The translations under genes and the position numbers were made by a program. From Chloroflexota bacterium (GTDB lineage: Bacteria; Chloroflexota; UBA6077), in NCBI GenBank assembly GCA_021845945.1, contig JAJZRD010000090.1, forward strand, positions 1 through 13,260: a stretch of DNA of 13,260 bases. The letters run 5' to 3'. Under the pieces are notes generated by a model. It was not told the DNA's origin. It saw nothing but the letters and a program-made list of their open reading frames with translations, and searched no databases. Shown here piece after piece: positions 1 through 5,570 of the stretch (its first letter is position 1; the number at the start of each line of letters is the position of its first letter).

Positions 1-1
1 C

Positions 2-727
2 GGAGGTGCCCAGGTCGTGCATGTCGCCCGGGGTCTGGTGGTAGTTGGCCCTGATCTGCTTCCGGACCTCCTCCACCTTCTCGGCGTCGTGGAGGGCCGG
101 CTTGTGAGTGCCTCGCACGGCGATGGCCCGCAGCTTCTTGGATCCCATCACCGCCCCCATGCCGCTTCGGCCGTTGGAGTGCTTCAGCTCGTTGAGGACG
201 CAGGCGTAGCGGACCAGCTTCTCGCCGGCCGGGCCGATCTGGGCCACCCGTATCTTGTCGTCCTCCAGTTCCCGGCGGATGGCCGCCTGGGCCTCGCCGG
301 TGTCCAGCCCCCAGATCGACCCGGCATCCCGCAGGGAGGCGTCGCCGTCGTGGACGTAGAGGTAAACCGGTTTGGGTGCCTTGCCGCTGAAGATAATGGC
401 GTCGAAGCCGGCCAGCTTCAGTTCCGGTCCCCACCAGCCGCCGGCCTCGGCCTCGCCGAAACCACCGGTCAGGGGGGACTTGGCGGCGACGGTGAAGCGT
501 GAGCAGCCCGGGGCGGGGGTGCCGTTGAGGATGGACGGTGCGAAGACCAGCAGGTTCTCGGGGCCCAGCGGATCGACCCCCGGCTTCAACTCCCGGAGCA
601 GGTAGTGGAGGGCCAGAGCGCTGCCACCCAGGCAGCCGCGGTAGACCTTCTCCTCCGGTTCTTCAATCCAGATCCTCCCCTCCGTCAGGTTCACCCTGAG
701 AACCTTGCCCGTGTAAGCGTAAGCCAC
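2..727 (-). CDS. Aldehyde ferredoxin oxidoreductase family protein, N-terminal part (cut by the left window edge)
   Basis: This is the first 242 codons of a tungsten/molybdenum-pterin aldehyde:ferredoxin oxidoreductase (AOR). The family oxidises aldehydes to carboxylic acids with ferredoxin as acceptor, in the cytoplasm of anaerobes. The chain opens VAYAYTGKVLRVNLTEG, the standard AOR start. It then shows the AOR N-terminal domain signatures GGWWGPELKLAGFDAIIFSG (about residues 102-121) and NGRSGMGAVMGSKKLRAIAV (about residues 195-214), which in known AORs form the pterin-cofactor-binding beta domain. The start is GTG at 725-727, preceded by GGAGGAGAAC, a strong ribosome binding site. The Fe4S4 cysteines lie in the C-terminal two thirds, outside the window, so the subfamily (AOR, formaldehyde-type, carboxylate-reductase type) cannot be told. 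It is divergent from the padR-like gene. Confidence 0.93.
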   Translation of the reverse strand, partial: MAYAYTGKVLRVNLTEGRIWIEEPEEKVYRGCLGGSALALHYLLRELKPGVDPLGPENLLVFAPSILNGTPAPGCSRFTVAAKSPLTGGFGEAEAGGWWGPELKLAGFDAIIFSGKAPKPVYLYVHDGDASLRDAGSIWGLDTGEAQAAIRRELEDDKIRVAQIGPAGEKLVRYACVLNELKHSNGRSGMGAVMGSKKLRAIAVRGTHKPALHDAEKVEEVRKQIRANYHQTPGDMHDLGTS

Positions 728-834
728 GTTCTCCTCCCTCTCAGCGCGTGCAGATGGCCGGTCCGGCGACGGCCGTAAGACCCGACTCCCGCCGGCGATC
801 CCGATCGGCGAGTCTCTGATCAACGGAGGATACG

Positions 835-863
835 AGCATCCAACATGGGGGCGCGGATGTCAA
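835..863 (-). promoter_or_regulatory. Probable promoter of the AOR gene
   Basis: Read on the minus strand, a perfect TTGACA lies at 858-863. It is followed after 17 bp by GATGCT at 835-840, a poor match to TATAAT. The distance to the GTG start leaves a leader of about 100 bases. The -35 box is convincing; the -10 assignment is inferred from spacing alone. Confidence 0.4.
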
Positions 864-894
864 TAGTGGGCCGTGGCCGCCTCGGATTTCCCTC

Positions 895-922
895 TTGACA
901 GGGCCCCACCGGCGAGTAAAAT
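895..922 (+). promoter_or_regulatory. Probable sigma-70-type promoter of the padR-like gene
   Basis: A consensus TTGACA (895-900) is followed after 16 bp by TAAAAT (917-922). The ATG at 976 lies about 50 bases downstream. The palindromic operator at 923-956 begins at the base after the -10 box, so a bound dimer would cover the expected transcription start. Confidence 0.7.
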
Positions 923-956
923 ACTATCGCGATATATCGTCACATATCGCGATAGT
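923..956 (+). promoter_or_regulatory. Palindromic double operator between padR promoter and gene
   Basis: ACTATCGCGATA (923-934) and TATCGCGATAGT (945-956) form a perfect 12-bp inverted repeat with a 10-bp spacer. Each arm contains the self-palindrome TATCGCGATA (925-934 and 945-954), so there are two identical sites with centres 20 bp apart, about two helical turns. PadR-family winged-helix dimers commonly bind such dyads in their own promoters. That this PadR binds here is inferred from position and symmetry. Confidence 0.7.
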
Positions 957-975
957 ACCCGAGGGAGGTGTCGCC

Positions 976-1515
976 ATGTGGTACGCGGGTCCCTTTGGTC
1001 CCTGGCGCTTCAGGGACAGGATGTTCGAGAAGGGCGATCTCAAGTACGTGATCCTCGACCTGCTGGCCGAGAAGCCCCGCCACGGCTACGAGGTGATCCG
1101 GGATCTGGAGGAGCGCTTCGGAGGCCTCTACTCCCCCAGCCCGGGCGCCGTCTACCCCACCCTCCAGATGCTGGAGGATCTGGGCTACGTGACCAGCAGC
1201 CAGCAGGACGGCAAGCGAACCTACGAGATCACCGAGGAGGGGCGGGCCTTCCTGGCCGAGCGTAAGGACACCGTGGAGCACATCCACGGCCGGATGAGAT
1301 CCCGCTTCGGTCCCTGGTTCGACGAGGAGGGGGCGAGGGAGTTTGCCGAGGAGATGCGCGGGTTCGCCTCGGACATGAAGGACTTCGCCAAGACGTTCGC
1401 CAAGTCCCAGGGGGGCGCCTGGCGCGATCCGGCCAAGCGGGACAGGATCCGAGAGGCGCTGAAGCGAACCCGAGAGGAGATCGACCGGATCCTCAAGGAG
1501 CCCGAGACGACGTAG
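976..1515 (+). CDS. PadR-family transcriptional regulator
   Basis: This 179-aa cytoplasmic DNA-binding regulator has the PadR winged-helix domain at about residues 15-95. Typical signatures are LKYVILDLLAEKPRHGYEVI, the wing-associated SPGAVYPTLQMLEDLGYV and the beta-wing ending GKRTYEITEEGR. The C-terminal part is charged and helical (FAEEMRGFASDMKDFAKTF, then a basic/acidic helix near the end), as expected for the PadR dimerisation region. The ATG at 976 was chosen because GGAGGTG lies 5 bases upstream; starting further upstream in the same frame would put the start inside the promoter and operator. A double palindrome at 923-956 suggests autoregulation. PadR proteins often control efflux pumps or stress genes. 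Here the only adjacent partner is the divergent AOR gene, so the effector and regulon are unknown. Confidence 0.93.
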   Translation: MWYAGPFGPWRFRDRMFEKGDLKYVILDLLAEKPRHGYEVIRDLEERFGGLYSPSPGAVYPTLQMLEDLGYVTSSQQDGKRTYEITEEGRAFLAERKDTVEHIHGRMRSRFGPWFDEEGAREFAEEMRGFASDMKDFAKTFAKSQGGAWRDPAKRDRIREALKRTREEIDRILKEPETT

Positions 1516-1543
1516 ACTGGGAGGCACGGAGAGGGCCAGATCC

Positions 1544-1639
1544 CCTCTCCCTCTGGGAGAGGGTCGGGGTGAGGGCTGTTTAGTTGGCAACGTCTCAGCC
1601 CTCACCCGCCCTTCGGGCGGCCTCTCCCAGAGGGAGAGG
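1544..1639. repeat. Composite inverted repeat (palindrome within palindrome)
   Basis: CCTCTCCCTCTGGGAGAGG at 1544-1562 recurs inverted at 1621-1639. Each copy is itself a hairpin with 8-bp arms and a 3-base loop. The inner flanks also match in inverted orientation: GGGTGAGGGCT near 1567-1577 and AGCCCTCACCC at 1597-1607. The right half has an extra hairpin, CCGCCC-TTC-GGGCGG, near 1606-1620. This is a dispersed intergenic repeat element. I see no coding content and no transposase. Confidence 0.75.
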
Positions 1640-1689
1640 CGATGGTGGTCGCCCCTACGCTATAATGGGTGCCGTCGCACCGACGGCTC

Positions 1690-1717
1690 GTAGAGACGCG
1701 GCATGTCGCGTCTCTAC
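1690..1717. repeat. Perfect 11-bp palindromic hairpin repeat
   Basis: GTAGAGACGCG (1690-1700) and CGCGTCTCTAC (1707-1717) are exact reverse complements around a 6-base loop. The element resembles short dispersed palindromes (REP-like) found between genes. No U-tract follows, so a terminator role for padR is unlikely. Confidence 0.7.
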
Positions 1718-1835
1718 TTATGTGGCCCAGCCGGCGACGCAAGGCGAGGCGCGCCGCTGCCTCGTATGGGTGAGGGCTCGACCGGCAATCAGCACCCAGA
1801 ACTCAGGACTCTGAACTAGAAGTCGAGGTATCCCC

Positions 1836-2495
1836 GTGCGAACGCGATCGATCCTGATGACACTGGCTCCCATCTTGCTGCTGGCGCTGCTAGCAGCAGG
1901 TTGCCAGCCGTCGGCCGCGACGTCCGAGCCCACGAAATCGGCTTTTCAGTCGCAAGGAGGAACACCGGTGGCGAAGCAGTACGGCGCGCCCCCGCCCATG
2001 ACCATCGACCAGAACAAGAGCTACACGGCCTCCCTGCACACGACCCTGGGCGACGTGCAGGTGGAGCTGTTCCCCAAGGATGCGCCGAAGACGGTCAACA
2101 ACTTCGTCTTCCTGGCTCGCGAGGGCTTCTACGGCAACGTCAAGTTCCACCGCATCATCAAGGGCTTCATGGTCCAGACGGGCGATCCGACGGGGACGGG
2201 GGCCGGGGGCCCGGGCTACCGCTTCGCCGACGAGCCGGTGACTCGGGAGTACAATCGGGGGACCCTGGCCATGGCCAATGCCGGCCCCAACACCAACGGC
2301 AGCCAGTTCTTCATCATGCACGCCGACTACCCGCTGCCCAAGAACTACACCATCTTCGGCCAGGTGACGGACGCCAAGAGCCTGGAGACCCTGGACAAGA
2401 TCGCCGGTACCCCCGTCAGCAGGAGCAGCACGGGCGAGATGTCGGTGCCCACCCAGGACGTCCGGATCACCAGCGTGGAGATCCAGGAGAAGTAG
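1836..2495 (+). CDS. Lipoprotein cyclophilin-type peptidyl-prolyl cis-trans isomerase
   Basis: This 219-aa exported lipoprotein isomerises Xaa-Pro bonds, probably assisting the folding of extracytoplasmic proteins. Residues 1-23 are a lipoprotein signal (RTR, then a hydrophobic run ending LLAAGC, with acylated Cys23). A 40-residue linker follows, and the cyclophilin domain spans about 64-217. Active-site signatures are FHRIIKGFMVQTGD (residues 104-117, with Arg106, Phe111 and Gln114) and NGSQFFI (154-160). The length and short loops match bacterial single-domain cyclophilins. The start is GTG at 1836 with GAGG about 7 bases upstream. It stands alone on the plus strand and is followed by an intrinsic terminator. 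Gene family assignment is firm; the client proteins are unknown. Confidence 0.95.
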   Translation: MRTRSILMTLAPILLLALLAAGCQPSAATSEPTKSAFQSQGGTPVAKQYGAPPPMTIDQNKSYTASLHTTLGDVQVELFPKDAPKTVNNFVFLAREGFYGNVKFHRIIKGFMVQTGDPTGTGAGGPGYRFADEPVTREYNRGTLAMANAGPNTNGSQFFIMHADYPLPKNYTIFGQVTDAKSLETLDKIAGTPVSRSSTGEMSVPTQDVRITSVEIQEK

Positions 2496-2524
2496 GTAGC
2501 GGCAGCCGAGCCGAGAAGATCGAA

Positions 2525-2559
2525 GCCTCCCGCCCACCCGCGCGGGAGGCTCTCTGTTT
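2525..2559 (+). terminator. Rho-independent terminator of the cyclophilin gene
   Basis: GCCTCCCGC (2525-2533) pairs exactly with GCGGGAGGC (2542-2550) around an 8-base loop, and is followed by the T-rich run TCTCTGTTT. It starts 29 bases after the TAG stop. Confidence 0.8.
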
Positions 2560-2560
2560 G

Positions 2561-2581
2561 TAGGAGCCGGCTCCAGCCGGC
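2561..2581. repeat. Short palindromic repeat GCCGGC-TCCA-GCCGGC
   Basis: GCCGGC at 2566-2571 and 2576-2581 flank TCCA directly after the terminator, preceded by TAGGA. It resembles the AGCCGG/CCGGCT core of the larger hairpin at 4988-5032. It is a small intergenic palindrome and has no visible gene. Confidence 0.45.
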
Positions 2582-2652
2582 AACCCTGGATCGCGTTCAC
2601 CCCGACCCGCCGTGCCACACGCACCGCGCGCTCCGCCCTCGCCGCCTCGACC

Positions 2653-3354
2653 CTACGTTCTTCGCGTGCCGTCCGGCCGATCCTGCCGCCGGATCGGATC
2701 GGCCAGCAGGGACCCCACCAGCAACGCCAGCGCCGCCCCCAGCAGCTGTCCCGACAGCTCGGCCGTGAGCCAGTGGTAGCCCCCATAGACCCGGATCAGG
2801 CCAAAGAGCAGGGAGGCCGTCGCCGCGACCACAGACCCCAGGCGGGCCACCCCTCCATCTCGCCGCCACAGCACCATCGCCACCAGCAGGCAGAAGAAGG
2901 CGGTGCGGAGGGCTGAGCCGCTCAGGTAGTAGCCGTCGCCGCCGAAGCCGGGGTTCACCCATGGATAGGGCGGCCAGGGTTTCAGATCGATCGGCATGGG
3001 CTGCCGGTGGAGCGTGTACTTCGCCACCACCTCCACGGGCACCAGAAGCAGGAAGGCCAGGGGCGCCGCCGATCGGAAGCCCCAGCCCCGCCACCAGAGG
3101 ACCGCGGCCGCCACCAGGCCGTAGAGGAGACAGAACTCGGGGGACCAGAGGAGAGCCACCGCGGTGAACCGGGGCTCCACCAGAGGGCCGAGGGTAGCGT
3201 CGGCAGCCCCGGCGGCACCCAAATCGATGCCATCCGCCAGCCGCAGGCCGATCAGCAGCGTCACCAATAGAAAGAGCCCTAGGGTGAGGGCGGACCACGT
3301 TGCTGCGCGACCGCCCAACAGGCCGCGGCGTCGAAGTGGGTTAGGTCCCTTCAT
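2653..3354 (-). CDS. PAP2-like integral membrane protein, active site degenerate
   Basis: This 233-aa protein has about five to six hydrophobic segments (about residues 19-40, 64-90, 96-112, 149-163, 173-187 and 203-217). Its layout matches the PAP2 family of membrane phosphatases, which dephosphorylate lipid phosphates such as undecaprenyl diphosphate or phosphatidate. Motif 1 is recognisable as KYTLHRQP (112-119). Motif 2 (usually PSGH) reads LSGS (144-147), so the expected histidine is serine. Motif 3 (usually SR-x5-H-x3-D) reads IRVYGGYHWLTAE (187-199), keeping Arg188 and His194 but with Glu for Asp. The family call rests on this pattern. Loss of the motif 2 histidine makes normal catalysis doubtful. 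The start is ATG at 3354 with GAGG 5 bases upstream. It is convergent with the cyclophilin gene. Confidence 0.75.
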   Translation of the reverse strand: MKGPNPLRRRGLLGGRAATWSALTLGLFLLVTLLIGLRLADGIDLGAAGAADATLGPLVEPRFTAVALLWSPEFCLLYGLVAAAVLWWRGWGFRSAAPLAFLLLVPVEVVAKYTLHRQPMPIDLKPWPPYPWVNPGFGGDGYYLSGSALRTAFFCLLVAMVLWRRDGGVARLGSVVAATASLLFGLIRVYGGYHWLTAELSGQLLGAALALLVGSLLADPIRRQDRPDGTRRT

Positions 3355-3509
3355 CTTGACCTCGGTTCGGCCACGGGTCTTCCGCTCTGCATCAGCCTCG
3401 CCATCGGCGGGTGGCGAAGAGGAGGGCTGCCTTGCCCGGGAGGACTCCCTTCAACGCCACTGGACGTGCGGATGAGACGGCCGCGCTCCGCGATGTGCAG
3501 CCTCACCTC

Positions 3510-4358
3510 TCACGGCCGAGGGGTGGGAGAGGCCGGTGGCGCCGGGGCCGTCGAGGCCGCCGCCGGGGTGGCCGTGGCCGCAGCCGCCGCGGGCGTGGCC
3601 GTGGCGGACCCGGAGGCCGTGGCAGTGGCGGCGGGCGTCGGACTCGACGGCAGGTCCGTGGGTATGGCGGCGGGCGCCGGCAGGCTGGTGGGGTTCACCA
3701 GGTATTGAGCCAGCACCCAGCCCTCGTTCCCGTCGGGGTCACGGACGTTGCGCCATCGCTGGCCGTACATCTGCTGGTCCTCGCCGATGACCTGCAAGAT
3801 GGTCCGATCGGGCCATCCCTTGATCCTGTCCCCCCCACCGGCGGTGCGGTTGAGGAAGACCCCCTGGCCGTCGGTATTGAATACGGCGAGGGGGAAGGGG
3901 GTCGGTTTGGACGTGGCCGTGACCTCGGGCGTTGCGGTGGGCGCCGCCAGGACCGGCACCGGGGCGGGAGTGGCCGTCGCCGGGGCGAGGGCGGCCGTCG
4001 TCTTGGCAGGGGGCACCGTCGCCTGGATCTTGGCGGCGGCCGCCTGAGGCGCGCTGCCGGACCTGGGCGCGGCGATGGTCGCCGAGAGCACCGCCCCGGA
4101 GCCGAACCACAGGATCATGGCCACGACCAGCGGACCTGCAAGGATCCAGGGGAACCGTAGATAGAAGGGGGGTCTGGGCCACAGGTCGAGCGGAGCCGGC
4201 GGCGAGGTCGGAGCCTCCGGGGCAAGATCGCCCTCCTCGCGAGGCTGTTGATCCGGGGTTGGCGGGGCATCGCCCCCAAGATCCGTGCGAGAGGCGTCGC
4301 TGTTTGCCTGTTGGGTCTCATCTCCCGAACTGTCGAAGGGCGTCATCTCTACCGTCAT
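3510..4358 (-). CDS. Membrane-anchored SH3-like domain protein with Ala/Thr/Pro-rich linkers
   Basis: Function is not known. From the ATG at 4358 the chain is 282 aa. It has an acidic, polar N-terminus (residues 1-65), one transmembrane helix (about 69-91, LAGPLVVAMILWFGSGAVL), then a low-complexity Ala/Thr/Pro linker (about 95-155). A bacterial SH3-like module follows (about 157-223), with FNTDGQGVFLNRTAGGGDRI and ending RWRNVRDPDGNEGWVLAQYL. The C-terminal tail is Thr/Ala/Pro-rich (224-282). The topology is probably N-terminus in, SH3 domain outside, where such domains often bind cell-wall or surface polymers. GGAGAG lies about 9 bases before this ATG. A GTG at 4418 in the same frame adds 20 residues and overlaps the stop of a possible 45-codon upstream frame, so it remains a rival start. 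Confidence 0.75.
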   Translation of the reverse strand: MTVEMTPFDSSGDETQQANSDASRTDLGGDAPPTPDQQPREEGDLAPEAPTSPPAPLDLWPRPPFYLRFPWILAGPLVVAMILWFGSGAVLSATIAAPRSGSAPQAAAAKIQATVPPAKTTAALAPATATPAPVPVLAAPTATPEVTATSKPTPFPLAVFNTDGQGVFLNRTAGGGDRIKGWPDRTILQVIGEDQQMYGQRWRNVRDPDGNEGWVLAQYLVNPTSLPAPAAIPTDLPSSPTPAATATASGSATATPAAAAATATPAAASTAPAPPASPTPRP

Positions 4359-4414
4359 CTCCGTGTGCTCTCCGTCTCCAGGCCGGCCATCGGAACCCGC
4401 TTCGGGGCTCGTCC

Positions 4415-4552
4415 TCACCGCAGCCTGGTCCGGTGCTCGCCATCCGGCAGCTTGAACCCCAGCTTGAACTCGGACCCGGCCCCGGCCAGGGCAACAGTGC
4501 CTGGTGCCGTTGCAGCCAACTGCGGTGCCAGATGGAGCAGGGCACGTCTCAT
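4415..4552 (-). CDS. Possible small protein upstream of the SH3-like gene
   Basis: This is a 45-codon frame (MRRALLHLAPQLAATAPGTV, then a tail containing GSEFKLGFKLPDGEHRTRLR). Its ATG at 4552 is preceded by GGGGAGGTC about 9 bases upstream, and its TGA overlaps the alternative GTG start at 4418 of the SH3-like gene (GTGA). The ribosome binding site and overlap argue for a translated leader. The short length, lack of recognised homology and ambiguous downstream start argue against. Treat it as a weak candidate. Confidence 0.25.
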   Translation of the reverse strand: MRRALLHLAPQLAATAPGTVALAGAGSEFKLGFKLPDGEHRTRLR

Positions 4553-4739
4553 CCAGGGGTGACCTCCCCTCGCCGAACGATCCGGCGCGCCGGACCGTCG
4601 TGAGAAGCGGGGGTAGGCCGGCAGGAAGGGGCTCGCAGGCCGGGAACGCAGTCGTCGTGAGCGTCCGCCGGAAAACGGCCTGCAGTATCTTACCATCGGA
4701 CGCTAAGGCTGCATAGGAGGAGCAGACAAGCCCTTGCGG

Positions 4740-4970
4740 CCTCCCCGCTCCTCCTTCCTGAATGCAGCCATGGAGGGCGGAGGTTACATCTGGGGAGTGG
4801 TGATCCAGTTCCCCTTCTACGCAGGGATCCTCGGGATCATCCAGAGTACCGGCCTGGACTAGGTGATCGCCACCTGGTTCGTGAGCATCGCAAATCAGGA
4901 CAGCTACCCGTTCATCATCTACTGGTACTCGAGCATACTCAACTACATAGTGCCCTCTGGCGGCTCACGG
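4740..4970 (+). pseudogene. Remnant of an AtoE-type short-chain fatty acid transporter
   Basis: The plus-strand frame reads SSFLNAAMEGGGYIWGVVIQ, then FPFYAGILGIIQSTGLD, a TAG stop at 4860-4862, and continues in the same frame VIATWFVSIANQD, SYPFIIYWYSSILNYIVPSGGS. This is the conserved central-to-late region of AtoE/short-chain fatty acid transporters (QFPFYAGI.GI...GL, then I..WFVSIA, then N..VPSGG). Intact members are roughly 440-470 aa; here only about 77 codons remain, with an in-frame stop and no recognisable similarity outside about 4740-4970. The second half is less GC-rich than the neighbouring genes. It is therefore a decayed gene fragment. It ends 17 bases before the large hairpin at 4988-5032. 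Confidence 0.8.
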
Positions 4971-4987
4971 AACCGATCCCCGTCTTG

Positions 4988-5032
4988 GAGTCGAGCCTTC
5001 AGCCGGTGGCTCTCCGGCTGAAGGCTCGACTC
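4988..5032. repeat. Perfect 19-bp inverted repeat (large hairpin)
   Basis: GAGTCGAGCCTTCAGCCGG (4988-5006) and its exact reverse complement (5014-5032) flank the 7-base loop TGGCTCT. It lies between the end of the AtoE remnant and the 3' end of the carboxylase operon. There is no T-tract on either side. It may be a dispersed palindromic element and, by position, could also stabilise or end the operon transcript. Confidence 0.85.
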
Positions 5033-5039
5033 AGCTTCC

Positions 5040-5064
5040 TAGGGCGACCGCCGGTCGCCCCTAC
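5040..5064. repeat. GTAGGGGCG-type palindrome carrying the biotin carrier stop codon
   Basis: GGGCGACCG (5042-5050) and CGGTCGCCC (5052-5060) are exact reverse complements around one base. The outer bases continue as TA and CTA with a one-base bulge. The right arm contains CGCCCCTAC (5056-5064), whose CTA at 5061-5063 is the TAG stop of the biotin carrier gene on the minus strand. Matching arms occur near 1650, 10529 and 10675. Confidence 0.7.
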
Positions 5065-5570
5065 GCCAATGTCACGAGCAGTTGGCCCTGCTCCACGGTT
5101 TCGCCCGGGCCGACCAGCAGCTGAGCGACGCGGCCGGCACGGGGCGCCACGAGGTCGTTCTGCATCTTCATCGCCTCCAGCACGAGCAGACGCTGTCCGA
5201 ACTCCACGTGGTCGCCCTCGGCCGCGTCGATCTGGGTCACCAGTCCCGGCATCGGCGCCCGAACCTCAACCTTGCGCTCCATGCCGGATCGGGGGGTGCC
5301 CAGGGCCGTGAGCCGCCGCTGCCGCTCGTCCTCCACCTCGGCGTCGAAGGGCACCCCCTCCACCGCGATGCTGTATCGCCCCGGGCGCTCGACGGCCGCG
5401 AGATCGTAGGGCTTTCCGCCCACCAGCAGGGTGTAGATCCCTGGAGCGCCCTCGTGGAGCTCCACCTGCATCTCGCGGCCGTCCACCGCCACGGAGGTTC
5501 GGCCTTCGCTCTCGCGCACCAGGACCTCCATATCTCGCCGGCCGATGCGCACCCGGTACCTCATCTCCAT
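5061..5570 (-). CDS. Biotin carboxyl carrier protein of acyl-CoA carboxylase
   Basis: This 169-aa protein carries the biotin that shuttles carboxyl groups between the biotin carboxylase and the carboxyltransferase encoded upstream. The C-terminal biotinyl domain (about residues 100-169) has APMPGLV (105-111) and VLEAMKMQN (130-138), with Lys135 the expected biotinylation site. Residues 1-90 form a beta-rich region typical of separate carriers of propionyl-CoA-type carboxylases, which probably holds the complex together. Translation start: ATG at 5570 overlaps the end of the biotin carboxylase gene by 10 bases. ATG at 5564 (ATGA overlap) is the alternative and shortens the protein by two residues. 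The frame stays open far upstream into the carboxylase gene, but that part is not coding in this frame. It is the last gene of the operon; its TAG lies in a repeat. Confidence 0.93.
   Translation of the reverse strand: MEMRYRVRIGRRDMEVLVRESEGRTSVAVDGREMQVELHEGAPGIYTLLVGGKPYDLAAVERPGRYSIAVEGVPFDAEVEDERQRRLTALGTPRSGMERKVEVRAPMPGLVTQIDAAEGDHVEFGQRLLVLEAMKMQNDLVAPRAGRVAQLLVGPGETVEQGQLLVTLA

Larger units (their letters stand above)
1516..1835. other. Non-coding stretch between padR-like gene and cyclophilin gene
   Basis: No credible gene lies in this 320-base stretch; the short open frames have no recognisable product. It holds two palindromic repeat elements (1544-1639 and 1690-1717) and one CGCCCCTAC repeat arm (1650-1658). 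A TATAAT at 1661-1666 has no acceptable -35 partner. The last 50 bases include the AC/CT-rich run before the GTG start at 1836. Transcription signals for the cyclophilin gene are not clear. Confidence 0.6.
4553..5060. other. Gene-poor stretch with decayed sequence and repeats
   Basis: This interval of about 500 bases has no intact gene. It contains the AtoE remnant, the 19-bp hairpin (4988-5032) and the palindrome 5042-5060. On the minus strand TGGTAAGAT (4687-4695) could be an extended -10 box for the SH3-like gene, but no -35 box is visible, so I do not call a promoter. Confidence 0.55.

Noticed and set aside
895..975. Earlier in-frame start for the PadR-like protein
   Set aside because: It would place the start codon in the -35 box and translate through the operator; the ATG at 976 has an optimal ribosome binding site and matches the family start.
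1661..1666. TATAAT as a promoter for the cyclophilin gene
   Set aside because: No acceptable -35 hexamer lies 16-18 bp upstream, there is no extended -10 TG, and it sits beside a repeat arm about 170 bases from the start.
4860..4862. TAG in the AtoE frame as recoding (for example pyrrolysine)
   Set aside because: The frame is also truncated at both ends relative to the family, so simple gene decay explains it; no other sign of recoding is present.
1544..5064. Repeats as a CRISPR array
   Set aside because: The palindromic elements are of several different kinds, irregularly spaced over kilobases, with no unit repeat-spacer pattern and no cas genes.
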